Source: Tricholomella constricta | Taxonomy: Eukaryota > Basidiomycota > Agaricomycetes > Agaricales > Lyophyllaceae | DNA: 64,000 nt | Direction: 5' to 3' | Assembly (NCBI GenBank): GCA_013368375.1 | Contig: JAACJP010000003.1 | Location: forward strand, 1,550,001 to 1,614,000 | Shown here: positions 1 through 9,744 of the stretch, one piece after another | How the letters are laid out: the number at the start of each line of letters is the position of its first letter | How positions within the stretch are numbered: position 1 is the stretch's first letter | Program-made: the position numbers and the translations under genes | Notes under the pieces: generated by a model | The model's database searches: none | Told to the model about the DNA's origin: nothing | What the model saw: only the letters and a program-made list of their open reading frames with translations

Positions 1-240
1 ACAGATAGGTTCCGGACTGCACTTTCAGCGAAGTCTCCTGCCTATTGTGACCCTCCTGCGTCAGAGTTTTTTGGCGTACACGTATACCACCTTGACCAAA
101 TTTGTGTGCTGATCAGTCCAGTGCCTTGATCTAACCGCAATCTTATCATGAGCGCAAGTAGTCGCGAACAAGAGCACTTTGTCTGTCTGCAAAACCCAAA
201 AGTCATAGATGTGATGTTGTGAGCAGCTATTGTGTGATGT
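1..240. other. Intergenic sequence left of the pheromone-like cluster
   Basis: No convincing coding sequence. Short open frames here have no recognisable composition. The right part (from about 240) begins to resemble the sequence upstream of the second repeat unit (around 1640). The cluster may extend to the left beyond the window. Confidence 0.5.
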
Positions 241-400
241 TACCATCAGAAGGAAACACGCAGGCTATGACATTTCGGGGACTCAAGGTCATCGATCAGC
301 ATTGTCGGCCACTCGGTCTCGGTGCCCGCATGCCGGCGCCAGCGTCCACGGGACATAGCACACCTTGTCTTCCTGATTAGACGACCCAGGGATTACGAGG

Positions 401-419
401 TATAAAATCAGCGACAAAG
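401..419 (+). promoter_or_regulatory. TATA box and ACAAAG element of pheromone-like gene 1
   Basis: TATAAAA lies at 401-407, 59 nt before the ATG at 460. The same spacing (59-60 nt) occurs in all three copies, which argues for a real core promoter. An ACAAAG hexamer at 414-419 matches the core bound by HMG-box pheromone-response regulators (Prf1-type, ACAAAGGGA). It is also present in copy 2 (1812-1817) but absent from copy 3. The HMG assignment is inference from the motif only. Confidence 0.6.
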
Positions 420-459
420 CAACGATGAACGGCAGGCTCGCCTACTCATCACATCTGCA

Positions 460-636
460 ATGGATTCCTTCACCACCGTCGCTCAACTCGTCGCCATCGA
501 CACTGCTCCCCCCATCAACGAGGAGGACGGAGGCAGCGGCACAGGCACCTACTGCGTCGTTTTCGCCAAAGAAGACCTCCCTTCCAACGAGGAAGACGGA
601 GGCAGTGGCACAGGCACCTACTGCGTCGTTGCTTGA
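460..636 (+). CDS. Pheromone-precursor-like peptide, copy 1 (58 aa, two internal units)
   Basis: Encodes a 58-residue peptide starting MDSFTT and ending CVVA, a CaaX farnesylation and carboxymethylation signal. That start, length and end are typical of basidiomycete mating pheromone precursors. The C-terminal half is an internal tandem repeat: NEEDGGSGTGTYCVV occurs at about residues 20-34 and 44-57, separated by FAKEDLPS. Precursors of Agaricomycetes normally hold one pheromone; multi-unit precursors are known from rhodotorucine A and some smut fungi. Which units mature is unknown: the internal YCVVF is not C-terminal and would need cleavage before prenylation. The gene has no coding intron, but a 3'UTR intron follows at 680-736. 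No signal peptide, as expected for a-factor-like export. Long open frames overlapping in other phases are shadows of the GC-rich repeat. Confidence 0.8.
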   Translation: MDSFTTVAQLVAIDTAPPINEEDGGSGTGTYCVVFAKEDLPSNEEDGGSGTGTYCVVA

Positions 637-679
637 GATGCTCGCACGCGCAACACTTCGTTCTTCGGGAAGCTATCCA

Positions 680-736
680 GTGAGTACCCCTCTGGCTAGA
701 TTGCAATTGAAGCCTGACTGTCCCGCTCCATCGCAG
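680..736 (+). other. Predicted 3'UTR intron of pheromone-like gene 1
   Basis: GTGAGT donor 43 nt after the stop codon, CTGAC branch-like motif, TCGCAG acceptor; 57 nt. An intron at the same distance (42 nt) is predicted in copies 2 and 3, although the intron bodies have diverged. Confidence 0.6.
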
Positions 737-739
737 CTA

Positions 740-1640
740 TCGTGAATTGCTTCTCTTTTTGGTTTTCCACGAGCTACTTTATCATAAATGGGGAAGGAGG
801 GAGGAACTGGAAAATTCGAATTCGCCACACGGAGAATTGTCACATATCATTATATATCAATTTATGACATTTTTATAAACTTCCTGTCCAAAGAAGCAAG
901 TCAGTTATCTTTTACGAGGCAACACCGATGATTTACCTCTCCCTGAATACGATATTCGACATGTTCAGACGCATATTGCCTTTGGCTCGATGAAAATACG
1001 GTCGCTGGCTTGTCCATGTCGTTTTCGCACTCCAATCAGGCGCTGTTCCGTACTTGAGACTTCGCAAATCCTGGGCCTATGACCTAAACCCGTCTCTCAC
1101 AAGAGCCTTCGTGTAGTAGTTGACCCTCGGACGAAGATGCGCGTCCCGGCGATAACAGAGGGCATTCGTCTGCCTAGCGCGGCATACTTGCTGGAGTGAC
1201 CTCGCTGAGTCACAGAGTGGCCGGCTTAGAGACGATGTATGTCATAGGTAACGAGGCCTGAGGCGAAGACAATAAGCGTCCATCGAGATAAGATCGGAGT
1301 GATCGTGAGAGTTAAATTCGAATTTGAAACTAAGCTGATGCTTTGTCCAGCGAGTGGCCAATTAGTGGCTAGAGTGCTGATCCGCGAAAAGGTAAACACG
1401 TACGGCGGCTTTCCGTCATCTTCAATTGTTGAAAGGGTCTTCATAGGGACCCTCTGACCTCATAGGGTGTGGCGTACACTGCGCGGGACATATTTCATGT
1501 ACCTTAGCACACCCTGTGCCAATGAGGTTCGACTCGTGAATCTGAAAATAGCTTAGTCGTAAACAAGGGCGTATTGTGTGCGAAGACCAAATTGCGAAAA
1601 CAGTGATAGTCGATTTTGTGCACACCTTGCACAATGGCCC
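740..1640. other. Spacer between pheromone-like copies 1 and 2
   Basis: About 900 bp. The first 200 bp belong to repeat unit 1 (3' flank). The rest shows no coding potential or known element; short open frames on both strands have no recognisable motifs. Confidence 0.5.
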
Positions 1641-1797
1641 CATTAGAAGGGAATCAACACGGCATGACATGCAGGGGATTCAAGCGGTTCGACCAGCTTT
1701 GTCGGCCACTCGGTCTCGGTGCCCGCATGCCGACGTCAGCGTCCACGGGACACAGCACACCTTGTCTTCCTGATTATACGATCCAGGGATTAAGAGG

Positions 1798-1817
1798 TAT
1801 AAAAATCAGCGACAAAG
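1798..1817 (+). promoter_or_regulatory. TATA box and ACAAAG element of pheromone-like gene 2
   Basis: TATAAAAA at 1798-1805 is 60 nt before the ATG; ACAAAG at 1812-1817. A second hexamer on the other strand (CTTTGT, 1697-1702) lies about 100 nt upstream in this copy only. Confidence 0.6.
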
Positions 1818-1857
1818 CAACGATGAACGGCAGGCTCGCCTACTCATCACATCTGCA

Positions 1858-2040
1858 ATGGATTCCTTCACCACCGTCGCTCAACTCGTCGCCATCGACA
1901 CTGCTCCCCCTATTAACGAGGAGGACGGCGGAGGCAGCGGCACTGGCACCTACTGTGTCGTCTTCGCCAAGGAAGACCTCCCTTCCAACGAGGAAGACGG
2001 GGGAGGCAGTGGCACAGGCACCTACTGCGTCGTTGCTTGA
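1858..2040 (+). CDS. Pheromone-precursor-like peptide, copy 2 (60 aa, two internal units)
   Basis: Same design as copy 1: MDSFTT start, CVVA end, two tandem NEEDGGGSGTGTYCVV units around residues 20-35 and 45-60. It differs from copy 1 by an extra glycine in each unit, so both units changed in the same way (GGS to GGGS). That pattern suggests concerted evolution of the two halves or selection on unit identity. CaaX processing would leave a farnesylated cysteine methyl ester after GTGTY. ATG at 1858 is preferred over in-frame alternatives because the 60-nt TATA spacing and the MDSFTT start are shared with the other copies. I rate it intact and expressed-looking, but the pheromone role rests on family features. 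Confidence 0.8.
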   Translation: MDSFTTVAQLVAIDTAPPINEEDGGGSGTGTYCVVFAKEDLPSNEEDGGGSGTGTYCVVA

Positions 2041-2082
2041 GATACTCGCACGCGCAACACTTCGTTCTCTAGAAGCTATTCA

Positions 2083-2157
2083 GTCAGTGGTCCTTGTCTT
2101 GTGGCTGGTCTTGATGACTTACTAATCAATATGACCGACCACCTTTCTACAACGCAG
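2083..2157 (+). other. Predicted 3'UTR intron of pheromone-like gene 2
   Basis: Donor GTCAGT (weaker than GTGAGT in copies 1 and 3), good TACTAAT branch motif, acceptor CGCAG; 75 nt, starting 42 nt after the stop. Confidence 0.5.
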
Positions 2158-2329
2158 CCATTATGAAATACCCACTATTCGATTTTCACGAGCTGTCCTA
2201 CAGATGGGGAGGGAGAGCGAACTGGGAGCTTCGCATTTGCTTGGAGACGCGTTTTAAATTATTACATCAAATTATGAAATTTTCTGCTATAAACCTGTCC
2301 GATGAAGAGCGTCAGTTGTAATATCTGAA

Positions 2330-2850
2330 GATACCACAAGTTTTTTATTGAGTGCCATACCTGTCATACAAGGCCAGCGGTTCCGGAGCTTGCGCAAGGC
2401 AAACAAGCTCGCTGATTATACTGGTTGGACATCAACCCTCCTGCCCGATCTCTGGCCTAAGGTCCAATCTCAATCCACTCTTAAAGCGCGAAATGCGTTG
2501 CGTAAGCATTCAGAATGAATGCCTGATCCGGGGGGTGGGAAGCGGGGGACAAAGGCGTTCAACAGAGGATCCCGAAAAACACAAGACTGGCGACGACGAA
2601 TTTTCTCATGGTGACAGGAAGCCAACGTTCAGATCATAGATGTACGCGCACACATAGTGTGCCCGACGTGCACTGGTCCAACCCTTACGCTTTGACCTCT
2701 AACTTTTCAAAAAAAAAAAAAGAAAACTTAAAAACACGAACAAGAATGCCTTGTGCGCTAAGATTCGGCAGCAAAAGAAGCAATGGTCGATGGCCAACGC
2801 TGCCGGTGCACGGAGGTCCCATCACAAGGCAGCCCACGGGGTATCGCATT
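2330..2850. other. Spacer between pheromone-like copies 2 and 3
   Basis: No gene supported. Contains an A-run (about 2709-2720). Short open frames on the + strand lack recognisable features. Confidence 0.5.
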
Positions 2851-2986
2851 TAGGATGTTCAGCCAGCATTGTTGGCTAGCCAGTTCCAACGTTGCTTTAT
2901 CGCAGATAGCAATACTGGCTCCTGAGGACAAGCGGACGCCAACAATTCTTTGTGTTCCCGATTAAGTGACCGCCTGGTCTGAGAGG

Positions 2987-2993
2987 TATAAAA
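2987..2993 (+). promoter_or_regulatory. TATA box of pheromone-like gene 3
   Basis: TATAAAA, 59 nt before the ATG at 3046. The ACAAAG hexamer of copies 1 and 2 is not present at the corresponding place. Confidence 0.6.
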
Positions 2994-3045
2994 GGGGGGG
3001 ACGCACAGCGACTAACGGTAGGCTCGCCTACTCATCACAATTGCA

Positions 3046-3219
3046 ATGGATTCCTTCACTACCGTCGCTCAACTCGTCATCGACACTGCTCCCCCCACCA
3101 ACGAGGAGGGCGGAGGCAGCGGCACTGGCACCTACTGCGTCGTCTTCGCCAAGGAGGACGTCCCTTCCAACGAGGAAGGCGGAGGCAGTGGCACTGGCAC
3201 CTACTGCGTCGTTGCTTGA
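3046..3219 (+). CDS. Pheromone-precursor-like peptide, copy 3 (57 aa, two internal units)
   Basis: MDSFTT start, CVVA CaaX end, two units with NEEGGGSGTGTYCVV at about residues 19-33 and 43-56. Relative to copies 1 and 2, aspartate in NEED is glycine in both units, again a paired change. It also lacks one N-terminal residue (LVID instead of LVAID). The GSGTGTYCVV core is identical in all six units of the cluster, so whatever is recognised is strictly conserved. No coding intron; 3'UTR intron at 3262-3327. Alternative view: a prenylated peptide with another signalling role, since no STE3 receptor is in the window. Confidence 0.8.
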   Translation: MDSFTTVAQLVIDTAPPTNEEGGGSGTGTYCVVFAKEDVPSNEEGGGSGTGTYCVVA

Positions 3220-3261
3220 GATACTCGCACGCGCAACACTTCGTCCACCACAACCTGTTCA

Positions 3262-3327
3262 GTGAGTTATTTTTGTGGCTCATGATAATGATCAATTCCT
3301 GACCGTTTTCGCTTCCTCACCGCACAG
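3262..3327 (+). other. Predicted 3'UTR intron of pheromone-like gene 3
   Basis: GTGAGT donor 42 nt after the stop, CTGAC branch-like motif, CGCACAG acceptor; 66 nt. Confidence 0.6.
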
Positions 3328-3590
3328 CCACTATTAATATTCCAATTCGGTCTTTCGCAAGCTATCTCATAGATAGGGAGGGAGGGACAGGCTGGGAATT
3401 TTCGGATTCAATATACGGGCAACCGTTATATATTTATTGATTGCATTATTTGCTATAAACCTGTTCAACGAAGCGCATCAACACACTTCTAAGAAGACAC
3501 CTTTACCGTTTGACTAACCTTGAGTACCACTTATAACTATCGAGATGGTTGTGGCCGATAATGACAAGACAGCCTTCGAGTCCGAGTATC

Positions 3591-5963
3591 TTATCTTCCC
3601 AATCCAGTCTTGCGCCCGCCGTCGTTCAACCCACCCCAAGCCCCAGCTCCAGGACCCCAATCATCTCTCACACCCCAGACATGATCCGAGCTCAACCGTG
3701 GCGCATGCGGACGCCCAAGGTCGGTCTCCTGGTTCCTGTAAGCTGCCTCCTCTGCAAAGTCACATTGGGAGCTAGCCGGATCCAACGCAACGCTCGAAGA
3801 AGTCCCCCTGCCAGCCGGCGCGCCGCGCGAGGTTTCCCATTTCCGTACACTGGGATGCAAAGGAGCCCAGGTGTCTAGCTCATCTTTCCCGTACGCAGCG
3901 CTGGTCATCTCCAACAGTCTGGATAGTGCGCGTTTGAATGCAAACTGTTCATCTTCACCTAAGCCAAAGATCTTGCTTCAGAAAGAGCGTTAGCACAATG
4001 GGCGTGGTCCTCACCTGAGAATATAGACAATGTATCGAGCGGAACGCTGAGGCGAGGGGATACGGGTGCCTCTGCCATGTCCGGCGTATCGTAAGACGAT
4101 ACATTTGGCCTGTACTTTTCCTGGGTCTCCATAACCGATTCTGCCATCATTACGTCTTCCTCCTGGTGATCTCGCACAAGAGCATCGGGGAAAAATATGT
4201 GCTCAGGCTCTGCGTCAGCAATGCACAGAAGCCTGCATCGAGATTCGTACACCGCGTCGATGAAGGCGATGAAACGCCTAGCTTGGTCCTTCTGTGAAAG
4301 TTTGAGGACGGGGATCTGGGTGAGAATAATTGTGCGGAAGTTGGAGGCCAGAGTTATGTAGTCTGCAGGGCCCAGCGTCTGTAGAAGATCAGAAGATAAG
4401 AGCTACAGGAAATTCGTGTGACATACCTCATTACAGAGTTCTGTAAATGTAAACTTGCAGGCCTCGCCAGAGGACCATGGAACGTAAAGAGTGCGGCCAA
4501 ATACATTCAGCTCCTGACGATCTGGTGGTACACCTGTGACTTAGACATCATTAGCCAGTCACCAAAATGCATGTCCCAGCGCCTGACCTTTCAGAGAGCC
4601 AGGTCCCACGACGCGTTGAAGCGCATCCTCAAATCCCGCGCGTCCTTGTTCGCCAACAAACCACGTCCTCCCAACACCATCCCCATTCTTCTCGCGTCTC
4701 CAATCCCTCTCCGATCCCATAACCAAAACGGGACACCGCGCCTTGAGCGCCTCCACAAACGGCTCCAGCCTCTCCTTCTGCACGCCATTCCGATAGAGAT
4801 CATCCGGGACCTTATTCGACGTCCCTACAATCACCCCACCGAGCCGCCAGTACCACGACAGTACGTCAGCGAGCAGGACGGCACTCGACACGTCCAAAAG
4901 CTGCACCTCATCGAAGACAAGCAGCCAGTGCCGCAGAACAAGGCGTCGCGCAATGCTAAACGCCATCGGGGGATCCGCGCTCTGCGGCCGCTGTGGCCCG
5001 CGACGGGCCCACCGTATGGGCATAGAGCCCGTTTGGAGGAGCCCGCGCCAGTGCTCGCGGATTCCCTTGTTCCACGACGTCCGCTCAGCCTCCTGCTTCG
5101 AGTCGCCCGAATCCGGCCCTGCGCGCGACGCAGCCATGCGCCGCTGTGTCTCCTCCCAGACGGCTCTATAGATCTCGAGCACGAGCTGGCTGTAGTGTTT
5201 GCGTGCCTTGAAGCGCGTGGGGAGTGCGGAGAACCAGATGTCGACGAGGAAGCTCTTGCCTGCGCCGGGAGGGCCGGTGAGCAGGAGACCCTGGGGACAG
5301 GAGGCTTTTGTTAGGGAAAAGGGAGCGTGGGTATTACCGGACTGCTTAGATTTGTAGACTCACCTTGGGAGTATCGAGCGAAGCAAGCTCTTCTGTGTAT
5401 CCCTTCATGCGGACCAGTGCCTTCGAATCGGCATCCGTTTCCTCCTCAGCCGCAGTGTATACCCACCAAGGGGCGACCTCCTTGGAAGAGACGTCGTTGC
5501 TGGGACTGGATTGCCGGAGGAGCCCGGAGACGACGGCAGGCGGTGCGTAGCCCGTGAGTTCTTTCTGCAATCGCCTGAGCTACAAAATAATGTCATTATG
5601 CGATACGCATAACGCATACATGAACTGAATTCGTCTGCTAACCTGCATAACCACCCGAATTTGCTCGTCGTCATAGCTGATCCTGCCCAGAGCCACAAGT
5701 GCGCGATACCGTTCGAGAAGGTCGACTTGGACCGGCAACCCTGACCCAGAGCCAGAGGATGAGGGTACCCCCAAGGTGTCTTCCACGATCTCAGCATTCC
5801 TATCGGGATTAGCGCGCCCGTGTTGGTTTGAAGATGCCTGATAGGACCGATTCTGAGGAGCGTACACCTTGATAGTACGGCCAATACATCGTGTAATCGT
5901 TCCAGATGTTGAAGTGAGCAACAGCGATGGAGCTGGTCCCCTCCGTATTACTCGAGTGGCCAT
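3591..5963 (-). CDS. AFG1: AFG1-like mitochondrial AAA ATPase
   Basis: Six exons on the minus strand: 5963-5643, 5579-5364, 5290-4588, 4533-4427, 4378-4015, 3958-3591; total 2079 nt, 692 aa, phase closed throughout. AFG1/LACE1 proteins are mitochondrial inner-membrane ATPases that help degrade or extract respiratory-chain subunits. The basic, serine-rich N-terminus fits a mitochondrial presequence. Exon 3 opens with Walker A (GPPGAGKS, residues 185-192); Walker B is LLVFDE (Asp306-Glu307), followed by the family's GTSN..P..LY..G.QRE-like block (here VGTSNKVPDDLYRNGVQKE). The last exons hold SIFSGEDEQFAFKRA and a C-terminal APRLSSDHVWGVRDDWG block typical of fungal members. Length is slightly above the usual 500-600 aa because of linkers around 230-290. 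It ends convergently about 260 bp from pheromone unit 3. Confidence 0.93.
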
Positions 5964-6718
5964 CTGAAAGCTTTAACGTCGTAGAACGCGTCGTAAAGCT
6001 GTGCGTCCTGTTGCAAGGTTTCTACTACTAGGTGCCATGCAGTCTGCGCCTAACGGTTATCGCTGAAGGAAACAAGTTGAAGGTCACCGGACCCGCCGGC
6101 CCAACGATACAAATATCACATCTCTTGCGGAGAATTTCAAGACAAATACACATTCTATGATGTTAATAAAGCGTCAATACGGCCTGATCCTCGGGCCTGG
6201 AGTAAGTGAGAGGTGGATACGATATGTATGAGGGTGATGGCATAAAAATACGGTATGAGAATGATATGTATTCGGTGCCAAGACGAGCATGGGCGTGACG
6301 TTGAGGTCGTGAAAGGTGTATGCAATGTAGCTTAAATAGGTGTATCAACACGAGTATTAACAAAAAGGAAAAGAATATATACAAGCCATTCACCCTCTTA
6401 ATCCAACGCATTATTACTTACTATCAGCAGGCAGACATACATGGTAATGCTCATAGGCAGGTGGCAAACACGCGCTTCCCCTTTCGAGCGCAAATCACTT
6501 GTCACTCCTTTTAGGTTCGTTTCATTTTGGGAGACGGTGGCGGACGACGACACAATGGACGATCGAAAAGACGATTCCTGTCCAAGTACGGGTCTAGTGG
6601 GATATTGTGTTGCATACTAGGAGGAATGATACTTCTCGTCGATTGCCACAGCCGTCTCGTCCGCGTGCAGTGGGGGCGAACGGTGCCGACGAGCCCTGGA
6701 ACACACCGCTGCACCGCG
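5964..6718. other. Intergenic region between AFG1 start and HSP20-gene end
   Basis: Contains the AFG1 promoter (right after 5963) and the 3' end of the HSP20-domain gene. A plus-strand open frame at 6527-6883 is antisense to the last HSP20 exon and is not supported. No other gene seen. Confidence 0.55.
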
Positions 6719-9569
6719 TCACATCAAACGACCAACGGGACCTTGTCGAGAAGGGGCCCAGATCTCGACGGGCGGGAGCCGCCGTGGGATGCTGATGCGG
6801 AGCATCTCACCATCAAACTCTGCCCGCACCTGCACGAGGTCGGCGTCGTACCCAAACGAAATGCGGCGTTCGAAGTGGCCTAAGGAAGCGTAAAAAGGAA
6901 GGTCAGCCTCCTGTTATCTATTAATAAATAAGCGGAAGGAAAGTGAGAGATCGGAGAAAAGGCGGAAAAACACAAGCTCGAGAATATTCGGGATTGGGAG
7001 GGAAGGTTAAAAGTAAAAGCGAGGGTGACATATATCAACATATCAGACTCCTGATGTTCCCAAAGAAATTCGGTTGAATATCCCTGATAGCCCGCGTGTC
7101 CACGCGTGGGCACCCAGGTCCCAGAACACAGGAGCGCCCGCCGAAAAAAAAAGATCAAACAGAATAAAAGCAGCGGAAGGTAAGAGGAGTGCGTAGGGAA
7201 TGCAACAACTCACCACCGCCATTCTCCCAACAATCCGCAACGACATGTAATATCCTTCTCCTCTTCATCGCGAGTGTGATACCATCGCGCTGGAAGCCAG
7301 GCAGGCGCACAACAAGGCGGTATTCGCCTTGCGTTGTCTCAACCTCGATCCAGCTATCTGGCGGTGGGGGTGCATGGCTGAGGAACGGGCCGGGGGACAT
7401 GGTCGGCCCAAGGATTGTCGGGGGCTCCGGAGCGGGGTACGCTGATGGTGCGAAGACAGCGGGCCCCGGTGAGTTCGGGTGTGGGCGAGTGTGTGTATGC
7501 TGGGAAAGGGAATACTGGCGGGTCTGGGATTGAGACCGGGAAAGATTAGTGCCGGTGGAGCTGGGACTGGAGTGGGAAGGCGAGGTGGAGGGCCGGTGAG
7601 AAGGCTGGGGTGCACGGAATGGTGAGATGGAGCGACGGTGCCGCAGTATGGGCGATGGTGGACGTTGGGCTGGTTGGCTTGGGACAGTCTCGGTAGGGGA
7701 ACTACCAGAGTCTGTCGAAGGGCTCCCACACGACGATGAGTTGGAACTGGAAGGGTCCACGGGAGGAATGTGGATATACGGATAGTTGCCTCGTTGCTGC
7801 ATCCTCCGATGTTCGCCCACCTCTGACTTGTGAGCCTGTCGCACCCGCTCAGCGTGAGCATCGCCTGCATCTCTTGCCTCTCGATCAACAATCCGCATCT
7901 TCTCAATCCCTGCCGCTGTCCGACCAATTTGTGATGCATCGTGGGATGCCACGCTACCTGTGCTTGATGTCGGCCCTGCTCTCGGAAGCGTATGAAAGGG
8001 CACCTGAGTCGGGAGAGGCAAACTCGTGGAAGAGCTTCGATCAGGCCACTTGGGAGCCGTTGTGGGTTCTGGAATGGGGGACTGGGTCGGCAATTTGCTC
8101 GGCGGATTGGTTGAGTTTGAAAGCTGGGTACAAGGAAGCGAAGACGGTCTGGGATAAGGGAATATCGGAGTTGCAATAGTCGTTGTGCGAGTACTGGTCG
8201 TTGCTGTCGCAGCCGAAGGCTGTGATCGCGGGCGTGACGCCATCTGCGTCATCGCAGCAGCAGCAATATTCATATTCGGTCCTAATTCGGCAGTGTCTGC
8301 ATCAAATTGGGACGACAGCGTTCCTAGTTGCGTTCGATTCGCAGCCGAGCCGTGCGCGCCGGCTGACCCTAGTGCGACTGCAGCTGAGCCTGCAGGCCCA
8401 TGAGGATCCTCTGTTTTCATGGGCGACGTCTGGCTAGTCCAATCTGAGTCTGCTTCCGTACCATTGTGATTGACCTCCTCGAAAACGGGGTATTGTCCAC
8501 CATCGTACCCACCGCTGTTCCTGCGGGGCGAGAAAGATAAATATCGCGATTGAGAAGATGGCCCCGAAGAAGGAGGCGATGTTGGTGATTGCCCTGGTTT
8601 GTGATTTGATGACGACGCTGCGCGTGGCTGCGCAGGAAAGTAATCGGAAGAGACGTCCTGCGCCCGAGGCGAAGGACCTGGTTGTCTAGTTGTTTGGGAT
8701 GATGCCGTGGTGGATGGGGAAGGCGTCGTCCCGGACGACGAGAAATAGGAAAAATGCGGCGGAAACGAGGGCGGTAGGGTGCCTCCTGGGGAGAGCGACG
8801 AGATGGAGAGCGAAGGCGAGGGAAGGGGGACCTCTCGAGGAGAGTCAAAGGATGCGTGCCGCTTTGGATACGACGGCTGGCGTTGCTGGTTTGCTGCTGA
8901 GGTGCCTGCGGGTGATGAAACAAAGAAAAACGGGAGAATTAGTCACTTGATGGGGTATAGCGCAGAATGACCGTGGACATGCGTATGGACGCATGTGAGG
9001 CCGGAACAAATATAAAAAGACCAAGAAAACCAAGAAAACCTCATGAAATACATATGTGATGTATCAATCAAGGTATGTGTCACTGTCATGCCCGGTGAGC
9101 CGTCGGCCCTCAGCCAAAGAAACCCAGTCAGGGAGGGATCCCTATGGCCAGCCCATCTGTAATTCATAGGGTATTGGACCCTGCAAGTAAGAAGCGAGTC
9201 GGACAGCACACACGATGGCTGGCATGTGACGAATCGCTGATTGGTTGAATGACAGCAGAACGATTGGCTGTGTGGGGGAGAAGAGATTGCGCAGGCACTG
9301 AAAGGAAAAAAGAATTGGTCGAAGGAAGGAAACGTACCAGTAGGAGTATTAGTCGATGACCACCGCTGTAACAGCTCCTTGTCTACAGGTAAATCGGATA
9401 CCATTGGGGCGGGGGGTATGGGGAGTGATCCTGGCTCCATGCTTGGTCGTGGTGGTCGGCGCTGAGTGGTGGTGGGGGACGTGGGGGACAGGGGGGAGGG
9501 GTTGTGGATAGAGGCTTGGTAAATGGGACCAGGATTGGGAGCTGCGGGATGGGTGGTGGACCTGTCCAT
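6719..9569 (-). CDS. Large disordered protein with C-terminal HSP20/alpha-crystallin domain
   Basis: Three exons: 9569-9338, 8905-7214, 6879-6719; 2085 nt, 694 aa, phases consistent. Residues 1 to about 590 are rich in Pro, Ser, Gln and Thr with SPS/PSS runs and no fold I recognise. About 596-690 form an HSP20-like beta-sandwich: WIEVETTQGEYRLVVRLPGFQRD is the strand pair that opens the alpha-crystallin domain, and the last exon completes it with GHFERRISFGYDAD and LRISIPRR, the latter resembling the GVLxIxIP-type strand. Typical small heat-shock proteins are 150-250 aa, so this is a long variant of the kind found in basidiomycetes. Role inferred: holdase chaperone or scaffold. Start at 9569 was chosen because it begins the exon whose phase matches exon 2; a 31-codon upstream open frame precedes it. 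Confidence 0.8.
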
Positions 9570-9648
9570 GATGCGCCTCCACAGACGCAGATGGGCGACA
9601 ACGGTGTTTATTTGGTGGAGTAGGAATAAACAACGCCGAATGACGTCA

Positions 9649-9744
9649 CTATACGTGTCCCGCGGTGCGCGGGACCTTGAGTCGTTCTTTCTGGCTCCAA
9701 TGCTCCACGAACTTCGAACGCTCCTCTGCCGTAAACTGTTCCAT
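9649..9744 (-). other. Upstream open reading frame (31 codons) before the HSP20-domain gene
   Basis: ATG at 9744, TAG at 9649-9651, ending 80 nt before the main ATG. The encoded peptide is hydrophilic and helix-like (MEQFTAEERSKFVEHWSQKE...). I could not splice it in phase to the main frame, so it may be a regulatory uORF, a separate small peptide or an unresolved first exon. Confidence 0.35.

Larger units (their letters stand above)
240..930 (+). repeat. Tandem repeat unit 1 of the pheromone-like cluster
   Basis: Segmental duplication unit holding promoter, coding sequence, 3'UTR intron and about 200 bp of downstream sequence. The block from about 296 to 660 is almost identical to 1693-2062 in unit 2 and more divergent from 2858-3240 in unit 3. 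Downstream, all three units share a GGGAGGGAG-type stretch and an AT-rich segment with a TATAAAC-like motif. Edges are approximate because similarity fades gradually. Confidence 0.75.
1640..2330 (+). repeat. Tandem repeat unit 2 of the pheromone-like cluster
   Basis: Second unit, offset 1398 bp from unit 1 (ATG to ATG). The upstream 165 bp and the coding sequence are nearly identical to unit 1, so these two are the most recent duplicates. Confidence 0.75.
2850..3510 (+). repeat. Tandem repeat unit 3 of the pheromone-like cluster
   Basis: Third and most divergent unit, 1188 bp from unit 2 (ATG to ATG). Coding sequence, TATA spacing, 3'UTR intron and 3' flank with GCTATAAACCTGTTC-like sequence are kept, while the region upstream of the TATA box is mostly diverged. 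Confidence 0.7.

Noticed and set aside
425..745. 106-codon + strand frame and similar overlapping frames in each pheromone unit
   Set aside because: Shadow frames of the repeated GC-rich coding sequence; they include UTR sequence and lack the MDSFTT/CVVA design.
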